Shown: positions 24,656 through 32,654, counted from the stretch's first letter. The stretch: DNA of 37,195 nucleotides from Hyphomicrobiales bacterium (GCA_017304475.1 JAFKKV010000052.1:1-37195); one strand, 5' to 3'. Numbers and translations are program-made. The notes: generated by a model not told the origin, from the letters alone.

Positions 24656-25372
24656 TTACGCCATCGCCTTCTGGAAATTCGCGCCGGCCTTGGTCCAGTT
24701 CACCGCGTTCCACCAGGCCGTCACATAGTCCGGCCGGCGGTTCTGGTATTTCAGGTAATAGGCGTGTTCCCAGACATCGACCCCGAGCACCACGCCCTTG
24801 ACGCCGTCCATCAGCGGATTGTCCTGGTTCGGCGTCGACACGACGGCGAGCTTCTTGTCCTTGTCGACCACCAGCCAGGCCCAGCCCGACCCGAATCGGC
24901 CCGCCGCCGCCGCGTTCAAGCGCTGGCGGAACTGGCCCTGGTCGCCGAAGGCGCCGTTGATCGCCGTCGCCAGTTCGGCGCCCGGCTCCTTGGCCCCACC
25001 GGGCGTCATGATGTCCCAGAAATGCACGTGGTTCCAATGACCGCCGAGATTGTTGCGGATGCCCGTGCGGACCGCCTCGGGCGCGGCCGCGAGATTGCGC
25101 AACACCGGCTCGATGGCGTCCGGCTTGAGCGCCGGATATTGACCGGCAAGCGTATTCAGGTTGGCGACATAGGCGCCATGGTGCCGCTGGTGGTGGATGG
25201 TCATGGTCTGGGCGTCGATATTCGGCTCCAGCGCCTCATAGCCATAACCGAGCGGCGGCAGCGTGAAAGGCCCGGCGGCGGCCTGTGCGAAGACCTTGTG
25301 GCTCGCGGGGATCGGCAAGGCGGCGCCGAGGATCGCGGCGCCCGCGAGCTTGAGGGCGTGACGGCGGTTCAT
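24656..25372 (-). CDS. Exported Fe/Mn-type superoxide dismutase
   Basis: Converts superoxide to oxygen and peroxide. The 238 residues begin with a twin-arginine-like signal (MNRRHALKLAGAAILGAALP; Arg3-Arg4, cleavage near VFA-Q), so a periplasmic location is inferred. The mature part has the full set of metal ligands: His60 in TIHHQRHH, His115 in GGHWNHVHFW, Asp199 and His203 in GVDVWEHAYY. The Gln183 in STPNQDNPLM and the Gly pair before WNH favour the manganese (or cambialistic) type over strict iron. Convergent with the VOC gene. No stress promoter was found upstream. Confidence 0.92.
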   Translation of the reverse strand: MNRRHALKLAGAAILGAALPIPASHKVFAQAAAGPFTLPPLGYGYEALEPNIDAQTMTIHHQRHHGAYVANLNTLAGQYPALKPDAIEPVLRNLAAAPEAVRTGIRNNLGGHWNHVHFWDIMTPGGAKEPGAELATAINGAFGDQGQFRQRLNAAAAGRFGSGWAWLVVDKDKKLAVVSTPNQDNPLMDGVKGVVLGVDVWEHAYYLKYQNRRPDYVTAWWNAVNWTKAGANFQKAMA

Positions 25373-25391
25373 GTCTGTCTCCCGTTTTCAA

Positions 25392-25409
25392 CCCCGCCAA
25401 CCGGCGGGG
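25392..25409. other. Hairpin in the SOD 5' region
   Basis: CCCCGCC-AACC-GGCGGGG, a perfect 7-bp stem about 20 bases before the SOD start codon. There is no T-run, so a weak terminator for the upstream small gene or a leader structure of SOD are both possible. Confidence 0.35.
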
Positions 25410-25560
25410 CGCAGAGGGAACACGGCACTCGTTTCAGTTGGACGCTTCGCGCGAGGTCACGAGCGCGTGACATCGGGCGGCCGGTTCCGCGCGCGCACCG
25501 TGAGCCCGGCGCGGAACTAACGCAACGGAAATTGCGGCGGCCGTCCTGGCTCCAGGTGGT

Positions 25561-25848
25561 TCACCAGGGCAGCCAGGGCCAGATCCCGTCGGTGGCGAGG
25601 CCGATGGCGACGGCCGCCATGATCGCGCCCGACACCGGCCAGCGGCCGAGAATGCCGAGAATCAGCACCGGCAGCACGAGGCAGAGGAAATAGCCCGTGG
25701 TCATCAGGACGCCGAACGTGTCGAGGCCGTCGCGGCGGCCGGCCGGCAGCGCGATGACGCGCAAGGTGGTGTCGAGCCAGTAGAGGGTGCCGATGGCCGC
25801 GCCCGCGAGGATCACGATCCGCAGAATGCTCCTGGTATCGCTGGTCAT
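25561..25848 (-). CDS. Small membrane protein of unknown function
   Basis: Product of 95 residues with about three hydrophobic segments (ILRIVILAGAAIGTLYWLD; FGVLMTTGYFLCLVLPVLIL; VSGAIMAAVAIGLA) separated by short charged loops, ending in DGIWPWLPW. No family recognised. I start at the ATG at 25848 (MTSDTRSILRIVIL) since the upstream part of the frame is Pro/Arg-rich and non-family-like. Same strand as SOD, but 188 bp upstream of it, so co-transcription is uncertain. Confidence 0.65.
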   Translation of the reverse strand: MTSDTRSILRIVILAGAAIGTLYWLDTTLRVIALPAGRRDGLDTFGVLMTTGYFLCLVLPVLILGILGRWPVSGAIMAAVAIGLATDGIWPWLPW

Positions 25849-25987
25849 GACAATGCACTTGTCCCTGCTCGGCACGACAGGCCGGCGGGCGCAGCCAGCC
25901 GGCGGCGGCCGCGGAGCGGCGCCGGCCATGGGTGTCGCCGGTGCGGGAAAAGGTTCAATGGTGCGTCAGGCTCGGCGGCGGCCGGGA

Positions 25988-26626
25988 TCAGGCCGCGTCG
26001 AGATGGTCGCGCACTGCCTGAAACACGGCGCGGAACATGGCCGGCGTCAGCACGCCGGTATTCGTGTTGTAGCGCGAGCAGTGATAGCTGGAGAACAGGG
26101 TGAGCCGGCCGATCCGGTGCCGGGCGCCATGGCCGAAAGCGACCTTCGAGGGGCGTTCGCCGAGCGCGCGCACCACGCTGTCATGGCCGATCCGGCCGAG
26201 CGCGACGATCGCCGACAGGCCGGGCATGGCCGCGACAGTCGCCGAGAGGAACGGCCGGCAGGTGCCGATTTCCGCGGTCGTCGGCTTGTTCTCCGGCGGC
26301 ACGCAGCGCACCGCATTGGTGATGCGGGTGTCGATCAGCGTCAGCCCGTCATCCGGCCGCTCGTCATAGACGCCGCTGGCAAAACCGAAATCGATCAGCG
26401 TCTCGTAGAGCAGGTCGCCGGCCCAGTCGCCGGTGAACGGCCGGCCGGTCTTGTTGGCGCCCTGAAGGCCGGGCGCCAGCCCGACGATCAGCAGGCGCGC
26501 ATCGTCGCCGCCGAATGACGGTACGGGTGCATTGTGCCAGTCGGCATGGGCCGCGCGCTGCTTCTCCCGGAACGCCACCAGGCGCGGGCAAAGCGGGCAG
26601 TCACGCCCGGGATCGAGCTCGGTCAT
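25988..26626 (-). CDS. Uracil-DNA glycosylase, family 5 (UDGb)
   Basis: Base-excision-repair enzyme that removes uracil, and often other deaminated bases, from DNA. The 212 residues show the UDGb pattern: Cys10-X2-Cys13 plus two later cysteines (AVRCVPPENKP and IGTCRPF) suited to bind a [4Fe-4S] cluster, the active-site loop GLAPGLQGANKTGRPFTGDW, and motif HCSRYNTNTGVLT near the end. ATG 26626 is chosen; the TTG at 26635 would overlap the NYN gene stop (TTGA) and is also possible. Either way the gene overlaps the upstream NYN gene, so the two are co-translated. Confidence 0.92.
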   Translation of the reverse strand: MTELDPGRDCPLCPRLVAFREKQRAAHADWHNAPVPSFGGDDARLLIVGLAPGLQGANKTGRPFTGDWAGDLLYETLIDFGFASGVYDERPDDGLTLIDTRITNAVRCVPPENKPTTAEIGTCRPFLSATVAAMPGLSAIVALGRIGHDSVVRALGERPSKVAFGHGARHRIGRLTLFSSYHCSRYNTNTGVLTPAMFRAVFQAVRDHLDAA

Positions 26627-26631
26627 CGGGC

Positions 26632-27291
26632 TCAACGATCAGCGAAGTCGTCGTCAGGACCGGGACCGGCCGGATTGGTCGAGGCGATCGGCGGGCGGGG
26701 CGGGCGAGGGCGGTCGCGCACGAAGCCGGGAATGTCCTGCCCGGTCTGGCGCAGCGCCCGCTCGGACGGGTCGCGACCGACCCGTGGAATGAGCTGGGCG
26801 AGATCGATGAATTCATCGGCCTGGCGGCGCAGTTCGTCGGCGATCATCGCCGGCTGCACCGAGACGGTGGACACCACGGAAACCTTGACGCCGCGGCGCT
26901 GCAGCGCCTCGACCAGCGAGCGGAAGTCGCCGTCGCCGGAAAACAGCACGATGTGATCGACGCGCGGCGCGAGCTCCATGGCATCGACCGCGAGCTCGAT
27001 GTCCATATTGCCCTTCACCTTCCGCCGGCCCATGGAATCGGTGAATTCCTTGGCCGATTTGGTGATGACGGTGAAGCCGTTATAGTCGAGCCAGTCGATC
27101 AGCGGCCGGATCGACGAATATTCCTGATCCTCGATCAGCGCGGTGTAATAATAGGCCCTGAGCAAATAACCGCGGCTCTGGAATTCTTTCAAAAGCCGCT
27201 TGTAGTCGATATCGAAACCAATGGTCTTGGCCGTCGCGTAGAGATTGGCGCCATCAATGAAGAGCGCAATACGTTCCTGTCCGAGCGACAT
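26632..27291 (-). CDS. NYN domain protein (LabA/DUF88 family)
   Basis: PIN-like fold protein of 219 residues, likely a metal-dependent ribonuclease. The acidic residues expected for catalysis are present: Asp13 in LFIDGANLYA, Asp97 and Asp103 in GNMDIELAVDAM, and Asp120/Asp122 in FSGDGDF. The C-terminal about 35 residues are proline-rich and disordered. A ribosome site AAGGA lies eight bases before the ATG. It overlaps or abuts the uracil-DNA glycosylase gene. NYN proteins near rpoZ and rsh are common in Hyphomicrobiales; their targets are not known. Confidence 0.9.
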   Translation of the reverse strand: MSLGQERIALFIDGANLYATAKTIGFDIDYKRLLKEFQSRGYLLRAYYYTALIEDQEYSSIRPLIDWLDYNGFTVITKSAKEFTDSMGRRKVKGNMDIELAVDAMELAPRVDHIVLFSGDGDFRSLVEALQRRGVKVSVVSTVSVQPAMIADELRRQADEFIDLAQLIPRVGRDPSERALRQTGQDIPGFVRDRPRPPRPPIASTNPAGPGPDDDFADR

Positions 27292-27331
27292 GGATCCAGT
27301 CCTTCAGGCAATGCGGCGCGGGGCAGGTGAT

Positions 27332-27361
27332 CCATAGCAAAAGCAAGCCGCGCGACGGCAA
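27332..27361 (-). promoter_or_regulatory. Possible promoter of the NYN-glycosylase operon
   Basis: On the minus strand, TTGCCG (complement of 27356-27361) and CTATGG (complement of 27332-27337) are 18 bp apart, about 40 bases before the start codon. Moderate match only. Confidence 0.3.
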
Positions 27362-27587
27362 AGGGGGTCTTCAACAACCGATGTGGCCAGTTTTAGCCAA
27401 ATCTGGAATGACTTTAACATGAGCCCCCGTGGCCACAAGACATTGGCGTCACAATCCACGGCAATGATAGGGGTATTTTTCACTGGCCCGCCAAGGCTTG
27501 CGATGGCCGCCGCCGGAGCGTCCCAAGCTTTGCCGCGGGCGCTTCGCCAAATGGCGGCCGGTCAACGCGTCCAGCGAGGTTGCGGCC

Positions 27588-28007
27588 ATGTCCGGCACCG
27601 ATCCTCTGCAGCACTTCATCGACGCGCAGGACCCGATCTACCGGCAGGTTCTTCTTGAACTCGGTCATGCCAGGAAGACCAGTCATTGGATGTGGTTCGT
27701 CTTCCCGCAGATCGCCGGCCTCGGCTTCAGCCCGACGGCGCAGCGATTCGCGCTCGCCTCGCTCGCCGAAGCCAGCGCCTATGCCGGCCATCCCGTGCTC
27801 GGCCGGCGGCTCCTAGAATGCACCGCGCTGGTGAACCAGGCGGAGGGCCGCACCATCCACGAAATCTTCGGCAGCCCCGACGACCTCAAGTTTCGCTCCT
27901 CGATGACGCTGTTTGCGCGAGCGGCGCCGGCCGAGCCGCTGTTCGAACAGGCCTTGGCCCGGTATTTCGGCGGTGTTCTGGACCAGGCGACGCTCGACCG
28001 GCTGTGA
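27588..28007 (+). CDS. DUF1810 family protein
   Basis: Conserved protein of 139 residues, unknown function. It matches the DUF1810 pattern throughout: PLQHFIDAQDPIYRQVLLEL, the hallmark HWMWFVFPQIAGLGFS, SAYAGHPVLGRRLLECTALV, IHEIFGSPDDLKFRSSMTLF and LARYFGG near the end. Soluble and cytoplasmic. The ATG at 27588 follows GCGAGG about eight bases upstream; the upstream in-frame part is not family-like. It sits between the divergent NYN gene and a pair of palindromic repeats, separating NYN from rpoZ, which are closer in many relatives. Confidence 0.88.
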   Translation: MSGTDPLQHFIDAQDPIYRQVLLELGHARKTSHWMWFVFPQIAGLGFSPTAQRFALASLAEASAYAGHPVLGRRLLECTALVNQAEGRTIHEIFGSPDDLKFRSSMTLFARAAPAEPLFEQALARYFGGVLDQATLDRL

Positions 28008-28030
28008 CGGCGTGCGTCGTTTGTGACACC

Positions 28031-28120
28031 TCGTCTGGCCCCGGCTTGTCCCTGATATCCACGCATTGCCTTGGAAAGAGAATTCGTGGATGGCCGGGAC
28101 AAGCCCGGCCAAGACGAGAA
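28031..28120. repeat. Palindromic intergenic repeat, family 2, copy b
   Basis: Left arm TCGTCTGGCCCCGGCTTGTC plus CCTGATATCCACG, right arm CGTGGATGGCCGGGACAAGC plus CCGGCCAAGACGA, around a centre of about 20 nt. The shortest and cleanest palindrome of the family. Confidence 0.82.
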
Positions 28121-28199
28121 TTATCCTTGGAGGAGGCGCCTCGGATCGACCGGGTGCGCGCTTCGCCTCCGTCGTTTGGGACAATGCGAGCTCAACACC

Positions 28200-28294
28200 T
28201 CGTCTTGCCCGGGCTTGTCCCGGGCATCCACGCATTGGGCGGCCGCCGCATGGTCAAGTCGCGGATACCAGGGACAAGCCCGGGCAAGACGCGA
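28200..28294. repeat. Palindromic intergenic repeat, family 2, copy c
   Basis: Left arm TCGTCTTGCCCGGGCTTGTC plus CCGGGCATCCACG, right arm CGGATACCAGGGACAAGCCC plus GGGCAAGACG. Lies 80 bp after copy b. The gap 28008-28438 otherwise holds only the rpoZ promoter. Confidence 0.82.
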
Positions 28295-28355
28295 GTCATC
28301 CACGCAGGATGCCTGTTGCATCGACCGCCTGCCGGGGCCAATCCGACATCCACAC

Positions 28356-28384
28356 TTGTCTCGAAGCCCCGAGGCGTCTATACA
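28356..28384 (+). promoter_or_regulatory. Probable rpoZ promoter
   Basis: TTGTCT at 28356-28361 and TATACA at 28379-28384 with the ideal 17-bp spacer, about 55 bases before the rpoZ start. Confidence 0.6.
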
Positions 28385-28438
28385 GCGCAACTTTCCGGAC
28401 ATCCGCCTGATTGCAAGGCGTTCCCAAAAGGATAACCG

Positions 28439-28828
28439 ATGGCTCGCGTCACCGTCGAAGACTGCATTGAGAAGGTCGACAACCGGTTCGAGCTGGTGCT
28501 GCTCTCCAGCCACCGCGCGCGCATGCTCGCTGCCGGCGCGCCGCTGACGATCGATCGCGATCGCGACAAGAACCCGGTCGTGGCGCTGCGCGAGATCGCC
28601 GATGCGACCGTGTCGCCCGACGACCTCAAGGAAGACCTCATCCATTCGCTGCAGAAATATGTCGAGGTCGACGAGCCGGAGCCGGATGCGGTGCCGATGA
28701 TCGCTTCCGCCGGCGGCGGCGATCGCGACGACGACGTCGCGCTCGACCGGATGAGCGAAGAAGACCTGCTGCGCGGCCTCGAAGGCCTGAAGCCGCCGGA
28801 GGATACCGACGAAGACGACGGCATGTGA
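28439..28828 (+). CDS. rpoZ: RNA polymerase omega subunit
   Basis: Smallest core RNA polymerase subunit; stabilises the beta-prime subunit and, in E. coli, forms part of a ppGpp site. The 129 residues begin with the canonical MARVTVEDCIEKVDNRFELV, then LLSSHRARMLAAGAPLTIDR and NPVVALREIADATV. The C-terminal half is an acidic extension (RDDDVALDRMSEEDLLRGLE; EDTDEDDGM), usual in alphaproteobacteria but absent from E. coli omega. AAAGGA lies just upstream of the ATG. It has its own promoter and a strong terminator before rsh. Confidence 0.96.
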   Translation: MARVTVEDCIEKVDNRFELVLLSSHRARMLAAGAPLTIDRDRDKNPVVALREIADATVSPDDLKEDLIHSLQKYVEVDEPEPDAVPMIASAGGGDRDDDVALDRMSEEDLLRGLEGLKPPEDTDEDDGM

Positions 28829-28871
28829 GCCGCGGCTTTCACCGCCGATACGTCATCGGACGGAACGACCG

Positions 28872-28897
28872 GGGCGGCCATGGGCCGCCCTTTTTTT
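28872..28897 (+). terminator. Intrinsic terminator after rpoZ
   Basis: GGGCGGCC (28872-28879), loop ATG, GGCCGCCC (28883-28890), followed by seven T. A very strong Rho-independent terminator between rpoZ and rsh. Confidence 0.92.
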
Positions 28898-28953
28898 GTT
28901 TGCCGTAAGGGCCCCGCAGATCTGCCCTGTTTCCGGCTTTTTTAGCCCTTGCC

Positions 28954-28981
28954 TTGTGGGATCAATGCCAAGGGATGATAT
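28954..28981 (+). promoter_or_regulatory. Possible rsh promoter
   Basis: TTGTGG at 28954-28959 and TGATAT at 28976-28981 with a 16-bp spacer, about 55 bases before the rsh start and after the rpoZ terminator. Confidence 0.35.
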
Positions 28982-29035
28982 CCATATCCCACGGCGCTTC
29001 CGCCGGCTTTCCGACCCGAGGCAGATGTTCACCCC

Positions 29036-31213
29036 ATGATGCGGCAATACGAGCTGGTGGACCGCGTCAAGCGCTACAACCCGAAGGCCGACGAGGCGCT
29101 GCTCGACCGTGCTTATGTCTATGCCATGCTCGCCCATGGCAGCCAGAAACGGGCCTCCGGCGATCCCTATTTTTCCCATCCGCTCGAAGTCGCCGCGATC
29201 CTCACCGACCTCAAGCTCGACGACGCGACGATCGTCGCAGCCCTGCTGCACGACACGATCGAGGACACCGCCGCGACGAAGGAGGATATCCGCGAGAAGT
29301 TCGGTGAGAACATCGCCGAGCTCGTCGACGGCCTGACCAAGCTGAAAAAGCTCGATCTCGTCTCCAAGCAGGCGGTGCAGGCGGAAAACCTGCGCAAGCT
29401 GCTGCTGGCGATCACGTCTGATGTCCGCGTCCTCTTGGTCAAGCTCGCCGACCGGCTGCACAACATGCGCACGCTGCACTATGTGCCGCCCGCCAAACGC
29501 GACCGGATCGCCCAGGAAACCCTCGACATCTATGCCCCGCTCGCCGGCCGCATGGGCATGCACGACATGCGCGAGGAGCTGGAGGACCTGTCGTTCCGCC
29601 AGATCAACCCGGAAGCGCATGCCGCGCTCACCGCCAGGCTCGACCGGCAGCGCGAGGCCAATGCCAAGGCGATCGCCGAGATCGAGACCCAATTGACCGG
29701 CAAGCTCGCCGGCCAGGGCATCACGGCGGAGGTGTCGGGCCGCGAGAAAAAGCCCTATTCGATCTACCGCAAGATGGAGCGCAAATCGGTCTCCTTCGAG
29801 CAATTGTCTGACATTGTCGGCTTCCGCGTGGTGGTCGAGAGCCTGCCCGACTGCTACCGCGCGGTCGGCGTCATTCACACCACCTGGCCGGCGGTGCCGC
29901 AGCGTTTCAAGGACTATATTTCGACGCCCAAGGCCAATGACTACCGCTCGATCCACACCACCGTGATCGGCCCCGGCAGCCAGCGCGTCGAAATGCAGAT
30001 CCGCACCAGCGCCATGCACGAGATCGCCGAATATGGCATCGCCGCCCATGCGCTCTACAAGGACGGCGCCGAGCTCTCGAGCTTCGAGAACGAGAGCAAG
30101 GCCTATGCTTGGCTGCGCTATACGGTGGAGACGCTGGCCCATGGCTCCAACCCGGAAGAATTCCTCGAACACACCAAGCTCGAGCTGTTTTCCGACCAGG
30201 TCTATTGCTTCACGCCCAAGGGGCGGCTGATCGCGCTGCCGCGCAAGGCGATCTGCATCGACTTCGCTTATGCGGTTCACACCGATATCGGCAACCACTG
30301 CTCGCGCGCCCGCATCAACGGCGTCGAGCGGCCGCTGGTGACCGAACTGCAGAACGGCGACGAGGTCGAGATCATCACCGATGCCAATGCCACGCCGTCG
30401 CCGGCCTGGGAGAGCATCGTGGTCACCGGCCGGGCGCGCTCGGCGATCCGCCGCGCCACCCGCGCGGCGACCCGCTCGCAATATCTCGAGCTCGGCCGGC
30501 GCATCGTGCAGAACCTGTTCACCCGCGCCGGCAAGCCGTTCTCCGACGAATTGATCAAGCCCGGCCTAAAGCGCCTGGCGCGCGCTTCCGTCGAGGACGT
30601 CTATTGGGCCGTCGGCCGCGACGAGATCCCGCCCGACGACGTGCTGAAGGCGGTCCATCCCGACTTCAAGGGGCCGGTCGCGCTCGGACCGAAGCCGACC
30701 GAGGACTGGTTCGGCGTCGGCGGCGCCAGCGCGCTGAAGTTCCAGGTACCGGAGACCGAGGGCGCCATCCCGATTCGCGGCATCAATTTCGACCTGCCGG
30801 TGCGCTTCGCCGCCGATGGCGGCGCCGTGCCGGGCGACCGCATCGTCGGCATTATGACGCCGGGCGAGGGGATCACCATCTACCCGATCCAGTCGCCGGC
30901 GCTGGCGGCCTATGACAACGAGCCGGAGCGCTGGCTCGACGTGCGCTGGGACGTCGACGAGAACAAGCCCTCGCGCTATCCCGTGCGCATCGCGGTGAAA
31001 TCGCGCAACGAGCCCGGCTCGCTGGCGCGCATCACCCAGGTCATCGCCGACAATGACGGCAATATCGACAATCTCCGCATGCAGCGCAAAACCGCCGACT
31101 ACACCGACGTGATGATCGATGTGGAGGTCTGGGACCTGAAGCACCTGAACGCCATTATCGGCGGCATCAAGAGCCTGCCGATCGCAGCTGATGCACTCAG
31201 AGTGTTCGAGTGA
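29036..31213 (+). CDS. rsh: Bifunctional (p)ppGpp synthetase/hydrolase
   Basis: Makes and breaks the stringent-response alarmone. In 725 residues: an HD hydrolase domain (His48 in YFSHPLEVAAIL, His72-Asp73 in ALLHDTIEDT), a synthetase domain (REKKPYSIYRKMERK; GFRVVVESLPDCYRAV; NDYRSIHTTV), a TGS domain (VYCFTPKGRLIALPRKAICI) and a C-terminal ACT domain (about 650-722). The synthetase loop reads RFKD (290-293), the RXKD form typical of bifunctional enzymes rather than the EXDD of E. coli RelA; the intact HD residues agree. Start: ATG at 29036; the following ATG at 29039 is possible. It follows rpoZ, as in E. coli, but beyond a strong terminator. Confidence 0.96.
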   Translation: MMRQYELVDRVKRYNPKADEALLDRAYVYAMLAHGSQKRASGDPYFSHPLEVAAILTDLKLDDATIVAALLHDTIEDTAATKEDIREKFGENIAELVDGLTKLKKLDLVSKQAVQAENLRKLLLAITSDVRVLLVKLADRLHNMRTLHYVPPAKRDRIAQETLDIYAPLAGRMGMHDMREELEDLSFRQINPEAHAALTARLDRQREANAKAIAEIETQLTGKLAGQGITAEVSGREKKPYSIYRKMERKSVSFEQLSDIVGFRVVVESLPDCYRAVGVIHTTWPAVPQRFKDYISTPKANDYRSIHTTVIGPGSQRVEMQIRTSAMHEIAEYGIAAHALYKDGAELSSFENESKAYAWLRYTVETLAHGSNPEEFLEHTKLELFSDQVYCFTPKGRLIALPRKAICIDFAYAVHTDIGNHCSRARINGVERPLVTELQNGDEVEIITDANATPSPAWESIVVTGRARSAIRRATRAATRSQYLELGRRIVQNLFTRAGKPFSDELIKPGLKRLARASVEDVYWAVGRDEIPPDDVLKAVHPDFKGPVALGPKPTEDWFGVGGASALKFQVPETEGAIPIRGINFDLPVRFAADGGAVPGDRIVGIMTPGEGITIYPIQSPALAAYDNEPERWLDVRWDVDENKPSRYPVRIAVKSRNEPGSLARITQVIADNDGNIDNLRMQRKTADYTDVMIDVEVWDLKHLNAIIGGIKSLPIAADALRVFE

Positions 31214-31267
31214 AGGAGGGCGGCCGTTCGCGCAGGCGATGCCGGGCCGAACGGGGGCCGAACTAGC

Positions 31268-31468
31268 TCTACGTCACCCCCGGCGAGCGAAGCGAGGGAA
31301 GGGGGTCCAGGGGCGCTTGACGGCGCTTTCAGCGCATGAAATCGGCTCGCGGGTGATCTCGTCGAAGGATTTTGCGGCATTTGGGCTTCTGCCCTGCAAT
31401 CCCTGGATCCCCTTCCCCTCGCTTCGCAGAAGCAAGGGCTTCTGCTCGGGCTCGGCCGGGGATGACGT
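31268..31468. repeat. Long palindromic element, family 3, copy b
   Basis: About 200 bp beginning TCTACGTCACCCCCGGCGAG and ending CCGGGGATGACGT. Inner inverted segments GGGAAGGGGGTCCAGGGG and CCCTGGATCCCCTTCCCCTC flank a centre with ATGAAATCG. Lies in the 400-bp gap between rsh and pyrE, in which no gene is supported. Confidence 0.78.
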
Positions 31469-31485
31469 CGTGCATCTTTCGGCCA

Positions 31486-31525
31486 GCCCTGGTGAACACC
31501 TCAAAGGCACCTCCCTTTCCAGGGC
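31486..31525 (+). other. Inverted-repeat structure before pyrE
   Basis: GCCCTGG (31486-31492) pairs with CCAGGGC (31519-31525); an inner AAAGG/CCTTT pair stacks on the 3' arm, and the bulged GGTGAACACC is itself palindromic. It lies upstream of the likely pyrE promoter, so it is more likely an operator or repeat remnant than an attenuator. Confidence 0.35.
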
Positions 31526-31554
31526 ATGAGACTCTCTCGCGACGCCAACAGAGG

Positions 31555-31583
31555 TTGACACGGCAGATCGTTCGGCGTTGATC
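31555..31583 (+). promoter_or_regulatory. Possible pyrE promoter
   Basis: Perfect -35 TTGACA (31555-31560), 17-bp spacer, and TTGATC (31578-31583) as a weaker -10, about 30 bases before the pyrE start. Confidence 0.42.
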
Positions 31584-31613
31584 CCCGAAGTTCAAACGGA
31601 ATCTGAAACGCCC

Positions 31614-32207
31614 ATGACACCCGACGACGTGCTCGCCGAATTCCGCGCCGCGGGCGCCCTTCTCGAAGGCCATTTCATCCTGTCCTCCGGCCGGCGCAGT
31701 CCGGTCTTCCTGCAGAAGATGTTCGTCTTCATGGATCCCGAGCGCACCGCGCGGCTTTGCGCGGCCCTGGCCGCCAAGGTGCAGGCGAGCTTCGGCAAGG
31801 TCGACTACGTGGTGTCGCCCGCGGTCGGCGGCATCGTGCCGGGTTACGAGACGGCACGCCAGCTCGGCGCCAAGGCGATCTTCGTCGAGCGCGAGGACGG
31901 CCAGTTCAAGCTGCGCCGCGGCTTCGAGATCCCCAAGGGCGCGCGTGTCCTCGTCGTCGAGGACATCGTCACGACCGGCCTTTCGACCCGGGAATGCCTG
32001 ACCGCCATCGAGGGCCATCCCGGCATCACGGTCGGCGCGGCGGTTCTCGTCGACCGCTCCGGCGGCAAGGTCGATGTCGGCGTGCCCCTGGTCTCGCTGC
32101 TCTCCTGGTTCGTGCCGGACTTCGCCGCCGATGCGCTGCCGCCGGAACTGGCGGCTCTGCCGCCGGTCAAGCCGGGGTCGCGCGGCATTCAGGGAGCCAA
32201 GGCTTGA
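31614..32207 (+). CDS. pyrE: Orotate phosphoribosyltransferase
   Basis: Joins orotate to PRPP to form OMP in pyrimidine synthesis. The 197 residues show GHFILSSGRRSPVFLQK, VVSPAVGGIVPGYETARQLG, and the PRPP-binding VLVVEDIVTTGLSTREC. ATG at 31614 opens MTPDDVLAEFRAAGALLEGH; an earlier in-frame start at 31578 adds unlikely residues. The stop overlaps the TTG start of the next gene (TTGA). First gene of the pyrE-membrane protein-acpS operon. Confidence 0.96.
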   Translation: MTPDDVLAEFRAAGALLEGHFILSSGRRSPVFLQKMFVFMDPERTARLCAALAAKVQASFGKVDYVVSPAVGGIVPGYETARQLGAKAIFVEREDGQFKLRRGFEIPKGARVLVVEDIVTTGLSTRECLTAIEGHPGITVGAAVLVDRSGGKVDVGVPLVSLLSWFVPDFAADALPPELAALPPVKPGSRGIQGAKA

Positions 32208-32653
32208 CGCAAGCCACATCCGAACTGGCGCCGGGGCGCACCAAGCTGCTGGTCGGCCTGTTCGTGGTCGTGCTCGGCCTCGTCGTGCTGCTGCCCAATG
32301 TCTGGCCGCTCTGGCACTATTGGCGCGTCGACCGCTCGCAGGCGGTCACGGCGCGCTGGGTGTCGTCGGTGGTCACCCATTCCTCGCGCGACACGGTTTC
32401 GGTGCCGGCCTATACATTCGAGCGGCGCATCGGCCCCATGGTGCAGGATTGCCGCATCGACCTGCCGCAATATCGGCATGCCCCGGACGGCAAGCCGATC
32501 TTCGAGACGCTGAGCCTGGTTCCCGGCACGACCTGCGACGACGTCATCGTGCTCGACGATCCGCCGCGCGAGCGCATTCCCCTGGTTCTGCTCGGACTGG
32601 CGCTGAGCGCCGGCGGCCTTTTCCTGACTGGTCTCGCGCTCAGGAAGGGTTGA
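32204..32653 (+). CDS. Two-helix membrane protein, DUF3592-like
   Basis: Protein of 149 residues with a membrane helix near the N-terminus (LLVGLFVVVLGLVVLLPNVW) and another at the C-terminus (IPLVLLGLALSAGGLFLTGL). They flank an extracytoplasmic domain of about 85 residues with two cysteines (VQDCRID and GTTCDDV). The layout is like DUF3592 proteins; this is a resemblance, not a firm assignment. The TTG at 32204 overlaps the pyrE stop and follows AGGGAG, which supports it. One base separates its stop from acpS, so it is part of the operon. Confidence 0.72.
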   Translation: MTQATSELAPGRTKLLVGLFVVVLGLVVLLPNVWPLWHYWRVDRSQAVTARWVSSVVTHSSRDTVSVPAYTFERRIGPMVQDCRIDLPQYRHAPDGKPIFETLSLVPGTTCDDVIVLDDPPRERIPLVLLGLALSAGGLFLTGLALRKG

Positions 32654-32654
32654 G

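Noticed and set aside
25417..25433. GGAAC...CGTT near the SOD gene as a stress promoter
   Set aside because: The spacer is 8 bases instead of 16-17, and it points away from SOD.
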